Source: DATCLA01 sp036564195
GTDB lineage: Bacteria > Bacillota > UBA4882 > UBA8346
Direction of reading: 5' to 3'
Length of the DNA stretch: 5,303 nt
Assembly (NCBI GenBank): GCA_036564195.1
Contig: DATCLA010000155.1
Span: 1-5,303, forward strand
Shown here: positions 1 to 5,303 of the stretch, one piece after another
How positions within the stretch are numbered: position 1 is the stretch's first letter
Layout of the letters: each line of letters begins with the position of its first letter
Program-made: the position numbers and the translations under genes
The notes under the pieces: generated by a model
What the model saw: only the letters and a program-made list of their open reading frames with translations
Database searches by the model: none
What the model was told of the DNA's origin: nothing

Positions 1-220
1 CTTTGAAGCTGAAAACCCGGATCCGATCATGGCCCCGGCTGCACCGGAGGTGAAAATTACCTTCTATTTAAACAGTGGCCCAGTCCGTGAGCATCATTTT
101 AGCTTCGTCTCATTCAATCCGGATTTTTACGCCATCTTCCGCAACCGCCGTTCCGAATTTCTGATCTCTAAAGATCAGGTTCAAGTGATGTTGCAAGAGC
201 TGGAAACGCTGACGCACTAA
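1..220 (+). CDS. 3' end of an unrecognised protein gene, cut by the left window edge
   Basis: The reading frame is open from base 2 to a TAA at 218-220, giving about 72 visible residues and no stop before the edge. An ATG at 29 could start a 63-residue protein, but no ribosome binding site precedes it (the upstream bases are GAAAACCCGGATCCGATC), so a truncated longer gene is more likely. The visible part has a Pro/Ala-rich stretch, then alternating hydrophobic/polar segments (VKITFYL, HHFSFVSF, DFYAIF, SEFLI) suggestive of beta strands, and a final amphipathic helix (KDQVQVMLQELETL). The pattern faintly recalls the repeated beta-rich unit of DUF4340-type proteins, which end a strand pair with a 'value at this position' strand and a helix; this is a guess. 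There is no membrane segment or cysteine. It converges on the dehydrogenase gene, its stop overlapping that gene's stop, so it belongs to a different transcription unit. Function unknown. Confidence 0.6.
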   Translation, partial: FEAENPDPIMAPAAPEVKITFYLNSGPVREHHFSFVSFNPDFYAIFRNRRSEFLISKDQVQVMLQELETLTH

Positions 221-1650
221 GAAGATGGACCGGTACTGCTTCCCATATGCAGGCTAGGGCAGACTTTCCCCGGATTTAAAATATTCTCGGGATCGAATGC
301 CCTCTTGATTCCCTGCATTAACTGGATTACGGCGCTGCCCACTGACTCCTGTAAGAAACCAATTTTGGCGTGACCAATTCCATGCTCGCCCGAAACCTGA
401 CCCCCGAGTTCTTCCGCTTTTTGATACAAGGCGGTCATCACTGCGGTAACCCGTTGTTTCCACTCCGGTTCCGGCAATTGGTCCTTGCAGACATAGACAT
501 GGAGGTTACCGTCACCGGCATGTCCGAAACTACGGATGCGAATCCGGTAAGTCTGTTCCACTTCTTTAACATATTTAACAAAACGGGCTACTTGATCCCT
601 GGGCACTACCACGTCGCATTCATCCATCGCCGGGGTGGAACTTTTAATCGCCTCCAGAAAAGCCCCCCGGGCGCTCCAGATCGACTCCTGCCGTTCCTCG
701 GTATTAGAGATGAAGACATCTAAAGCACCGTTGGCCAGACAGATTTGGGCGGTTTTGTCTGTTTGCTGTTCAAGCTCGGCAGCGGAATTACCGTCAAACG
801 TCAACAATAAGTATGCATTGGCCGATTTATCAGGAAATTGTTTCCCCAGGTATTCTTCGGCGGCTTCGATCACTTCGCGTTCCATGAACTCAATCGCAGT
901 CGGTCCGGTTTTTGCCATTAATATCTTAGGTACTGTTTCAATACAGACTTCCAGTTCATTAAAGGGTACCAACAGGCTTACCACCTGCTGGGGCAAGGGG
1001 ACTAACCGTAAGGTTAGCCGGGTAACAATACCTAAAGTCCCTTCGGATCCAATCAATAAATCTTTTAAGCTGTAACCGGAACTATTCTTCACCACTTTCC
1101 CGCCGAGTTCGATCACAGTTCCGTCCGGTAGGACCACCTCCATACCGAGGACATAATCCCGGGTGACCCCGTACTTTACCGCGCGCATCCCGCCGGCGTT
1201 AGTCATCACGTTTCCACCGATGGTAGCACTTTTTTCCCCGGGATCGGGGGGATACATCAGATCCTGTTCGGCCACAGTCTTAGCAAGTTCCATCAACAAT
1301 ACCCCCGGTTGAGTTGTAACCGTTAGGTTAGCCGGATCAATTTCCAAGATCTTGTCCATCTTGGCCAACGAGAGAATAATGCCTCCGTATATTGCAACTG
1401 CTCCACCGCACAATCCAGTACCGGAACCGCGTGGTGTCACCGGTATCTTCCGTTGCCAGGCATATTTCATGATCTGGGACACTTCTGCGGTGTTCAAGGC
1501 TTCAACCACCGCCTCCGGCTGATACTTGCCATATTCAACCATCTCATCATGAGTAAAATCCTCATTAATCGTGGTGCCGGTATAAACCCGACCGGGACAA
1601 ATCTCTTCAAGCTTCTTAAGATCAGTGACAGTTATTGGATTATATGGCAT
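217..1650 (-). CDS. lctD: FAD-linked 2-hydroxyacid (probably lactate) dehydrogenase, LctD/GlcD family
   Basis: A 477-residue flavoprotein of the VAO/PCMH family (FAD_binding_4 plus FAD-oxidase C-terminal domain), the usual length for GlcD/D-LDH proteins. The FAD domain spans about residues 40-220: the PP-loop PRGSGTGL (73-80), PPDPGEKSATIGGN (134-147) with NAGG (151-154), and GSEGTLGIVT (201-210). The C-terminal domain has the catalytic/metal-site motif GHAGDGNLH (376-384), GEHGIGHAK (421-429) and the family's closing FDPENILNPGK (452-462). A 15-residue Ser-rich tail follows. There are no signal peptide, membrane segment or cysteine cluster, so it is soluble and needs a separate electron acceptor. 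The gene directly follows etfB and etfA; with them it should form an Ldh-Etf complex oxidising lactate to pyruvate. The ATG lies 9 bases after a GGGAGG site and inside the etfA 3' end, so the two are probably translationally coupled. Glycolate, 2-hydroxyglutarate or another 2-hydroxyacid remains possible as substrate, since motifs do not fix it. Confidence 0.93.
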   Translation of the reverse strand: MPYNPITVTDLKKLEEICPGRVYTGTTINEDFTHDEMVEYGKYQPEAVVEALNTAEVSQIMKYAWQRKIPVTPRGSGTGLCGGAVAIYGGIILSLAKMDKILEIDPANLTVTTQPGVLLMELAKTVAEQDLMYPPDPGEKSATIGGNVMTNAGGMRAVKYGVTRDYVLGMEVVLPDGTVIELGGKVVKNSSGYSLKDLLIGSEGTLGIVTRLTLRLVPLPQQVVSLLVPFNELEVCIETVPKILMAKTGPTAIEFMEREVIEAAEEYLGKQFPDKSANAYLLLTFDGNSAAELEQQTDKTAQICLANGALDVFISNTEERQESIWSARGAFLEAIKSSTPAMDECDVVVPRDQVARFVKYVKEVEQTYRIRIRSFGHAGDGNLHVYVCKDQLPEPEWKQRVTAVMTALYQKAEELGGQVSGEHGIGHAKIGFLQESVGSAVIQLMQGIKRAFDPENILNPGKVCPSLHMGSSTGPSS

Positions 1651-2840
1651 GTGGCTGCGCCTCCCTCTTTAATTTTAGCAATTAACCGGGGCAGAATCTG
1701 ATAAAGGTCACCGACTATTCCGTAGTGGGCCACTTTAAAGATTGGGGCGTTGCGATCCAGATTGATCGCAAAAATCTGCTCCGCGCTGTTCATACAAGCG
1801 GTAAACTGTACCGCCCCCGATACCCCGCAGGTAATGATTAACTTCGGTTTAACCGTCCGCCCCGAAAGTCCAATCTGACGGGTATAAGAAAGCCAACCCG
1901 CTTCGACCAACGGTCGCGTACAGGCCAACTGGCCGTGTAACAAATCGGCCAATTCTTGTAACAAAGCCAGATCGCTACGGTTTTTCACGCCGCGTCCCGC
2001 TACTACCAATACTTCCGCGTCCGAAATATTCTCCTGTTTTTCCTTGGGGATAACCTCGACCACTTGGAGTCCGGATTGGAGCCGTTTCGGGGAAACTTCC
2101 CGCCGCAGCACTGTCCCGGTAGGCGCTGTGACCGGAGTCGCCGGTTCCATTACTTTATAGCGAACCGTAGCAAACTGCGGCCTGGTGCGAGTTGTGACAA
2201 TCTGGGCCATAATGTTCCCACCAAAGGCCGGGCGAATTTGGACCAGATCAGTATTGGGTTTTATCTCTAACTGCGTGCAGTCCGCTGTTAAACCGGTGCG
2301 AAACCGGGCGGCTACCCGCGGAGCTAATGACCGTCCCACTGAAGTTGCTCCTACCAAAACTGCCGTCGGTTTGAGCTCATTAATCCCGTCTTCAAATAAA
2401 TTTGCATATAAATCGGCCCGAAAATAACGTAACGCTTCATCATCATAGACCAGCACTTGGTCGACGCCATATTGGAGTAATTGGGCAGCACGTTCGGCAA
2501 TTCCAGCCCCAATCCAAAGCGCAAATACGGGTTGGTGAATTTTGCCTGCCAACTCGCGGGCCTTACCGATTAATTCTAACGTCACTGGATGAACCACCCC
2601 ATCGAGGTGTTCCACATAGACTAAAATCCCGCGCCAGGCCAATTTGTTAATACCCTCAGTTGCTGTTTTCTCCAAAGTGATAGCGCCAACAGGACATTGT
2701 TTGATACAAAGCTTACAAAGCTTACAACCTGCGTTTAGAGTCACCTCTCCCGCTTCCATTGCTAATGCTCCAAACGGACAGCGGGTGATGCATATGCCGC
2801 AACGATTGCAAAGTGCAGCGTTAATAGTTAACTGTGCCAT
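1632..2840 (-). CDS. etfA: Electron transfer flavoprotein alpha subunit with N-terminal 2x[4Fe-4S] ferredoxin domain (LctC-like)
   Basis: A 402-residue protein, longer than plain EtfA (about 320) because of a ferredoxin domain at residues 1-57. All eight cluster ligands are present in two CxxCxxCxxxCP motifs: C11/C14/C17/C21 and C39/C42/C45/C49, so two [4Fe-4S] clusters are expected. The ETF alpha/beta N-terminal domain follows at about 70-245 (GATSVGRSLAPRVAARFRTG at 164-183). The FAD-binding domain is at about 275-390: AGRGVKNRSD (281-290), RPLVEAGWLSYTRQIGLSGRTV (309-330), CGVSGAVQF (338-346) and the closing APIFKVAHYGIVGDLYQILP (365-384). With EtfB it forms the flavin heterodimer that moves electrons between the dehydrogenase, NAD and ferredoxin. 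The ferredoxin fusion is typical of ETFs paired with GlcD/LctD-type dehydrogenases in anaerobes. It starts 21 bases after etfB, with GAGGTGAAAGGAG just before the ATG, and its last 19 bases overlap the dehydrogenase gene. Cytoplasmic. Confidence 0.96.
   Translation of the reverse strand: MAQLTINAALCNRCGICITRCPFGALAMEAGEVTLNAGCKLCKLCIKQCPVGAITLEKTATEGINKLAWRGILVYVEHLDGVVHPVTLELIGKARELAGKIHQPVFALWIGAGIAERAAQLLQYGVDQVLVYDDEALRYFRADLYANLFEDGINELKPTAVLVGATSVGRSLAPRVAARFRTGLTADCTQLEIKPNTDLVQIRPAFGGNIMAQIVTTRTRPQFATVRYKVMEPATPVTAPTGTVLRREVSPKRLQSGLQVVEVIPKEKQENISDAEVLVVAGRGVKNRSDLALLQELADLLHGQLACTRPLVEAGWLSYTRQIGLSGRTVKPKLIITCGVSGAVQFTACMNSAEQIFAINLDRNAPIFKVAHYGIVGDLYQILPRLIAKIKEGGAATCHIIQ
1660..1665 (-). 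promoter_or_regulatory. Ribosome binding site of the dehydrogenase gene, inside etfA
   Basis: The minus strand reads GGGAGG here, 9 bases before the ATG at 1650. It lies inside the last codons of etfA, which supports the start chosen for the dehydrogenase and its coupling to etfA translation. Confidence 0.75.
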
Positions 2841-2861
2841 GATCTCCTTTCACCTCTGCTT

Positions 2862-3650
2862 TTAAATAAACTTTCCTGTGCGGAGCACCTGCAAAATCTG
2901 ATCAGCTACTACTGCAGGCGCCCCGTCCCAGAGTACCTGCTTCCGATTTGTTTCCGGCGGAAAAACCCGTTCCACTTGAGTGGCTGAACCGTCCAATCCA
3001 TAATGCGCCGGATTGGAATCACTCAAATCCACCAATTTCATGACCCTTACCTTCCGGTTAGCCGTTGCCAGTTTCCGGCGGTATGAAGGCAATCGAGGTT
3101 GCACAATCCCTTTTTCTACCGTAATTAGACAGGGGTAGGCCATTGCCACTTTTTCAAAGCTTTCAGCCAGATCTTGTTCCACCACGATCCGTTCTGCTGA
3201 AATTGCTGTAATATTACTTACCCAAGCAACATGAGGAATATTTAAGAATTCCGCCATTGCTGGGCCTACTTGAGCCGTATCACCGTCGGTAGTCTGTTTG
3301 CCGCAGATAATCAACTCAAACTCTCCCAGGGATTGAATTCCCTGGGCCAGAGTATAGGCAGTCGCTAACACATCGGAGCCAGCAAACTCCCGGTCCGAGA
3401 GCAGCACACCAGCATCCGCGCCCATCAGGTAAGCCTCCCGGATTACCGCCTCCGCTTGTGGCGGTCCCATGCTTACTACGGTAAGCGTTCCGCTCAGTTG
3501 CTCCTTGATCCGTAGCCCAGTCTCTAAGGCGTATAAATCATAGGGATTCATTTTACTGGCTATGCCATCCCGCTTTAAAACGCCAGTGTCCGCATCAATC
3601 TCCACCTTAGTTGTACCGGGGACCTGTTTAATACAGACAATAATTCGCAT
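2862..3650 (-). CDS. etfB: Electron transfer flavoprotein beta subunit (LctB-like, probably bifurcating type)
   Basis: A 262-residue protein of normal EtfB length. The start MRIIVCIKQVPGTTKVEID is the family's first strand and loop. It is followed by MNPYDLYALETGLRIKE (34-50), DREFAGSDVLATAYTLA (87-103) and the nucleotide-binding signature CGKQTTDGDTAQVGPAMAEFL (116-136). The GKQ-T-DGDTAQVGP form is the one found in EtfB of electron-bifurcating ETFs, where this subunit holds the bifurcating FAD and the NAD site; plain respiratory EtfB instead binds AMP here. I read this from motif recall, not alignment. The signature YPCLITVEKG..QPRLPSYRRKLAT (172-196) is also typical. It is the first structural gene after the regulator, with a strong GGAGG 9 bases before the ATG. 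Downstream etfA begins 21 bases later, so the two subunits are co-expressed. The 73-bp region upstream carries a FadR-like operator, suggesting control by the neighbouring GntR protein. Confidence 0.95.
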   Translation of the reverse strand: MRIIVCIKQVPGTTKVEIDADTGVLKRDGIASKMNPYDLYALETGLRIKEQLSGTLTVVSMGPPQAEAVIREAYLMGADAGVLLSDREFAGSDVLATAYTLAQGIQSLGEFELIICGKQTTDGDTAQVGPAMAEFLNIPHVAWVSNITAISAERIVVEQDLAESFEKVAMAYPCLITVEKGIVQPRLPSYRRKLATANRKVRVMKLVDLSDSNPAHYGLDGSATQVERVFPPETNRKQVLWDGAPAVVADQILQVLRTGKFI

Positions 3651-3659
3651 TCATCTACA

Positions 3660-3664
3660 CCTCC
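3660..3664 (-). promoter_or_regulatory. Ribosome binding site of etfB
   Basis: The minus strand reads TTTTGGAGGTGTAGATGA before the ATG at 3650, with GGAGG spaced 9 bases from it. This fixes the start that gives the conserved MRIIVCIKQVPG N-terminus. An overlapping ATG four bases upstream is in another frame. Confidence 0.8.
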
Positions 3665-3693
3665 AAAATGTCATACCTAGGCAGCTTAGCCAT

Positions 3694-3716
3694 ATTGGTC
3701 TAGTGGCCTGACCAAT
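3694..3716. promoter_or_regulatory. FadR/GntR-type operator in front of etfB
   Basis: A dyad ATTGGTC (3694-3700) - 9 bases - GACCAAT (3710-3716) lies between the regulator stop and etfB. Nested in it is the near-palindrome TGGCCTGACCA (3704-3714), one base away from the classical FadR-type operator TGGTCnGACCA. Thus three TGG(T/C)C-like half-sites are packed into 21 bases. The 12 bases GTGGCCTGACCA (3703-3714) recur exactly at 4449-4460 before the regulator gene. The site should bind the adjacent FadR-subfamily protein; that binding is inference. Confidence 0.65.
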
Positions 3717-3743
3717 AATCAATTTACGAAATCTCCCGCACAA
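3715..3743 (-). promoter_or_regulatory. Possible promoter of the etfB-etfA-dehydrogenase operon
   Basis: On the minus strand, TTGTGC (3743-3738) and GATTAT (3720-3715) are separated by 17 bases and resemble weak -35 and -10 boxes (3/6 and 4/6 matches). The operator core begins immediately downstream, where the transcript would start, as expected for repression. The -35 falls inside the end of the regulator gene. Read-through from the regulator gene is an alternative, since no terminator separates them. Confidence 0.28.
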
Positions 3744-4422
3744 ATCCTAAATGTTGCCTCATGCGTTCTTTAGCTGATTCCGGTTGCTGGTTAGCGATGG
3801 CCTCGTAAATTAACCAATGTTGTTGATAGAGTTTCCTGGCATTATCCGGATTGATTAAAATTTTTTCCCGATTGAACCGAACGGAACTTGCCACCAATGA
3901 CGCGACACACTCGGCGGCCTTGATTAGAATAAAGTTACCGGTCAAATTAAAGATCCGGGTATGAAAGAGAATATCCGCCTCCGCTCCGGCGGCAGGGTCA
4001 TTACATTCAATCGCCACTTTCATCCGGTCCAGACAATCTTGCAGCAACTTTAAACCGGGAGGATCTCCTTTGGTAGCAGCCAATTCTACCGCTTCTAACT
4101 CCAACAGTTTACGAAATTCCAACAATTCGGTCTCCATCGTTTCATTTCTGACAAACAGTGGTGCAATAGTATTCAAAAATGGAGCAATATTCAGGTCGGT
4201 TACAAAGGAGCCATCACCCGGCCGAACTTCGATCAATCCGATAATCTCCATGGCACTAAAGGCCTCTCGAATTGAAGCACGACTGACCTGAAACAACTCA
4301 GCTAAGGTCCTTTCGGAAGGCAACTTATCGCCAGGTTTGACTTTGCCTGCCTTCAACAGGCCGACAAATTGTTCGATCACCGATTGGTAGATCCGTTTGG
4401 AACTAATAGGGTTAATCTCCAT
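3724..4422 (-). CDS. GntR-family transcriptional regulator, FadR subfamily (FCD domain), probable lactate-operon regulator
   Basis: From the ATG at 4422 the protein has 232 residues, normal for FadR-type GntR regulators. The N-terminal winged helix-turn-helix is at about 7-75, with the signature PGDKLPSERTLAELFQVSRASIREAFSAME (30-59) and wing GLIEVRPGDGSFV (62-74). The all-helical FCD ligand domain is at about 97-225. Asp150 and His154 (DILFH), His202 (QQHW) and His224 (RQHL) match the D-x3-H / H / H metal-site pattern of the FCD fold, suggesting a metal-assisted carboxylate ligand. An ATG 13 codons upstream (4461) is in frame, but it has no ribosome binding site and sits on the operator; the chosen ATG has a weak GGAAAG 6 bases before it and gives the common N-terminus ME-NPI-SKRIY. 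The gene precedes etfB on the same strand, in the place of lctA in the A. woodii lactate operon. Known relatives (LldR, GlcC, PdhR) sense lactate, glycolate or pyruvate; lactate is my inference here. Confidence 0.92.
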   Translation of the reverse strand: MEINPISSKRIYQSVIEQFVGLLKAGKVKPGDKLPSERTLAELFQVSRASIREAFSAMEIIGLIEVRPGDGSFVTDLNIAPFLNTIAPLFVRNETMETELLEFRKLLELEAVELAATKGDPPGLKLLQDCLDRMKVAIECNDPAAGAEADILFHTRIFNLTGNFILIKAAECVASLVASSVRFNREKILINPDNARKLYQQHWLIYEAIANQQPESAKERMRQHLGFVREIS

Positions 4423-4428
4423 CAATTT

Positions 4429-4434
4429 CTTTCC
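4429..4434 (-). promoter_or_regulatory. Weak ribosome binding site deciding the regulator start
   Basis: The minus strand reads GGAAAG 6 bases before the ATG at 4422. The in-frame ATG at 4461 is preceded only by AT-rich sequence (AATTTTTAATAGACT) with no purine-rich site, so the shorter protein is favoured. Confidence 0.45.
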
Positions 4435-4443
4435 GGTTAATTT

Positions 4444-4460
4444 GTCAGGTGGCCTGACCA
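4444..4460. promoter_or_regulatory. FadR/GntR-type operator in front of the regulator gene
   Basis: The near-palindrome TGGCCTGACCA (4450-4460) repeats the core found before etfB, and the 12-base identity GTGGCCTGACCA runs over 4449-4460. An overlapping perfect inverted repeat GTCAGG-TGG-CCTGAC covers 4444-4458. The site lies 22 bases upstream of the favoured start codon, a typical place for autorepression. Because the two copies share only the core and not the flanks, they look like conserved binding sites and not a recent duplication. Confidence 0.62.
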
Positions 4461-4485
4461 TAGTCTATTAAAAATTATTTACCAA
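4457..4485 (-). promoter_or_regulatory. Possible promoter of the regulator gene
   Basis: On the minus strand, TTGGTA (4485-4480) and TATGGT (4462-4457) are 17 bases apart, each matching 4 of 6 consensus bases. The operator overlaps the -10 box and the expected start of transcription. A start near 4450 would leave a leader of about 28 bases before the ATG at 4422 and would exclude the upstream ATG at 4461. Other AT-rich choices exist in this stretch. Confidence 0.33.
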
Positions 4486-4561
4486 AAGAAAGTATTCTCC
4501 TGTTTTAGCGGAAAAGTTTTATCTTAAGGAATTTCATAATTCATGATTTAAGCTTTGGCTC

Positions 4562-4605
4562 ACAATATATTGATAGATGCATCCGGGCTAGTCCCTTTAT
4601 ATTGT
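4562..4605. repeat. 8-bp inverted repeat in the AT-rich spacer
   Basis: ACAATATA (4562-4569) and TATATTGT (4598-4605) are exact reverse complements, 28 bases apart. The loop contains the palindrome GATGCATC (4576-4583) and GGGCTAGTCCC (4585-4595). There is no T-tract or GC-rich stem, so it does not look like an intrinsic terminator for the transporter gene. It could be a protein-binding site or chance in AT-rich DNA. The remainder of the spacer (about 4486-4659) shows nothing else that I can support. Confidence 0.3.
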
Positions 4606-4659
4606 TGTCGAAGGGTTTATCAAGATAATTATGCAATTCTCTCGTTTATTATTCAAGGA

Positions 4660-5303
4660 TTAGTTAATCGAAGGCGCCAATAAGGCAGCGGTTTGAAAAG
4701 CCTTTTTGGAAGAAGCAAACAACTTTTCTTCCGCCAAAAAGACATTGGCTTCACCGATCATAGCTGTGATTCCCAGCTTATCGAGAAACTTTTTCATAGT
4801 CGGCTCAACCCCGCACAGTAAAATTTGTTTGCCTCTCTTTTGTAAACTAACAATAAAATTTTCCACTACTTCGATAGCTGAGATATCAACGACATTAACC
4901 CGTTTCAGCCTGAGAATACAGACTGCGATCTGCGGATCTTCCAATACAGGCCGTAGTTTCTCCTCTAAATCGTTGGCAGAACCAAAGTACAAATCACCCT
5001 CAATATTGATCAAGGTCACTCTGGTTGAGCCTTCGTTATGTTGTAGCTCTTCGCCGATTTCTAACTCTTTAAAAGTAAATTGGTCATCCGGTTGCAATAG
5101 TTTTACTTTAATCTCTCCGGTATTCCACACATGCACGATTACGGAAACGATGATCCCGGTCAATATCGCCTGTTCCAAGTCAGGCATCAAGACTGTGGCG
5201 CCAATAGTTATTACCATCACCAGCATATCAAAACGGCTGGCTTTAACAATTTTATGGATCGCATGCTTATTTACCATATTGTAAGCTACCGTAATTATAA
5301 CCC
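4660..5303 (-). CDS. SulP-family anion transporter, C-terminal part with STAS domain; cut by the right window edge
   Basis: The frame is open to the window edge (the first visible residues read VIITVAYN before an internal ATG at 5277), so this is the 3' part of a longer gene; SulP proteins usually have 500-600 residues. Numbered from that internal Met, residues 17-52 hold two hydrophobic segments (FDMLVMVITIGATVLM and AILTGIIVSVIVHVW), the last membrane helices. A linker follows, then a cytoplasmic STAS domain at about 84-190: VTLINIEGDLYFGSANDLEEKL, the nucleotide/phosphorylation-loop motif VVDISAIEVV (129-138, Ser133) and KQILLCGVEPTMKKFLDKLGI. SulP proteins carry sulfate, bicarbonate, chloride or, in some bacteria, dicarboxylates; the substrate cannot be read from this fragment. 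It is on the same strand as, and upstream of, the regulator, separated by 237 bases with no clear terminator. A role in uptake of the dehydrogenase substrate is conceivable but unproven. Confidence 0.88.
   Translation of the reverse strand, partial: VIITVAYNMVNKHAIHKIVKASRFDMLVMVITIGATVLMPDLEQAILTGIIVSVIVHVWNTGEIKVKLLQPDDQFTFKELEIGEELQHNEGSTRVTLINIEGDLYFGSANDLEEKLRPVLEDPQIAVCILRLKRVNVVDISAIEVVENFIVSLQKRGKQILLCGVEPTMKKFLDKLGITAMIGEANVFLAEEKLFASSKKAFQTAALLAPSIN

Noticed and set aside
29..220. A complete 63-residue small protein starting at 29
   Set aside because: The frame stays open to the window edge and the ATG lacks a ribosome binding site, so it is better read as the tail of a longer gene.
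370..1075. Plus-strand open frames opposite the dehydrogenase (370-723, 635-1075)
   Set aside because: They lie antisense to a gene with intact family motifs across its whole length and show no protein-like domain or convincing ribosome binding site.
2064..2865. Several short plus-strand frames opposite etfA
   Set aside because: They overlap one another and a fully conserved etfA; they are antisense shadows.
4585..4595. GGGCTAGTCCC as the stem of a terminator for the SulP gene
   Set aside because: The stem has only three G-C pairs and no T-tract follows on the minus strand.
4462..4659. Riboswitch, T-box or small RNA in the spacer between the SulP gene and the regulator
   Set aside because: The region is AT-rich with only small palindromes; no T-box sequence, conserved riboswitch core or terminator is visible.
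4706..5284. A 192-codon plus-strand open frame opposite the SulP/STAS gene
   Set aside because: It is antisense to a clear SulP-STAS coding region, is rich in Ser/Thr/Ile in a way typical of a reverse-strand shadow, and has no recognisable domain.

Overview
The window most resembles chromosomal DNA of a strictly anaerobic, fermentative or acetogenic Bacillota (Clostridia or a relative). The reasons are strong GGAGG-type ribosome binding sites, compact same-strand operon packing, a FadR-type GntR regulator, and above all an EtfB / ferredoxin-fused EtfA / FAD-linked dehydrogenase gene set of the kind anaerobes use to oxidise lactate. Base composition looks balanced by eye. Genus cannot be read from the sequence.

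Layout, left to right. Bases 1-220 (+) hold the 3' end of a gene that enters from the left and that I do not recognise. It converges on the main cluster, and the two stop codons share bases. The rest is on the minus strand, so it is transcribed from right to left. In transcription order: the C-terminal part of a SulP-family anion transporter with its STAS domain (5303-4660, cut by the window edge); an AT-rich spacer; a FadR-subfamily GntR regulator (most likely 4422-3724); a 73-bp intergenic region with an operator-like palindrome; etfB (3650-2862); etfA with an N-terminal 2x[4Fe-4S] ferredoxin domain (2840-1632); and a GlcD/LctD-type FAD-linked 2-hydroxyacid dehydrogenase (1650-217).

How the genes work together. 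Regulator, EtfB, Fd-EtfA and dehydrogenase occur in the same order as the start of the lactate operon (lctABCD) described in Acetobacterium woodii. There the Ldh-Etf complex oxidises lactate with NAD+ by also consuming reduced ferredoxin (flavin-based electron confurcation). I infer the same job here: the dehydrogenase takes electrons from lactate or a related 2-hydroxyacid, EtfAB carries and splits or merges them through FAD, and the EtfA ferredoxin domain connects to the iron-sulfur pool. A lactate permease and a racemase are not in the window.

Regulation. A 12-bp sequence, GTGGCCTGACCA, occurs exactly once in front of etfB and once in front of the regulator. Its core TGGCCTGACCA differs by one base from the FadR-type operator TGGTCnGACCA. 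This points to a local circuit in which the regulator controls both itself and the etf-dehydrogenase operon, probably in response to lactate or another small carboxylate.

Novelty. The complex is a known type. The least described parts are the paired operators and the neighbouring SulP transporter. I found no RNA genes, CRISPR arrays, insertion sequences or convincing terminators.
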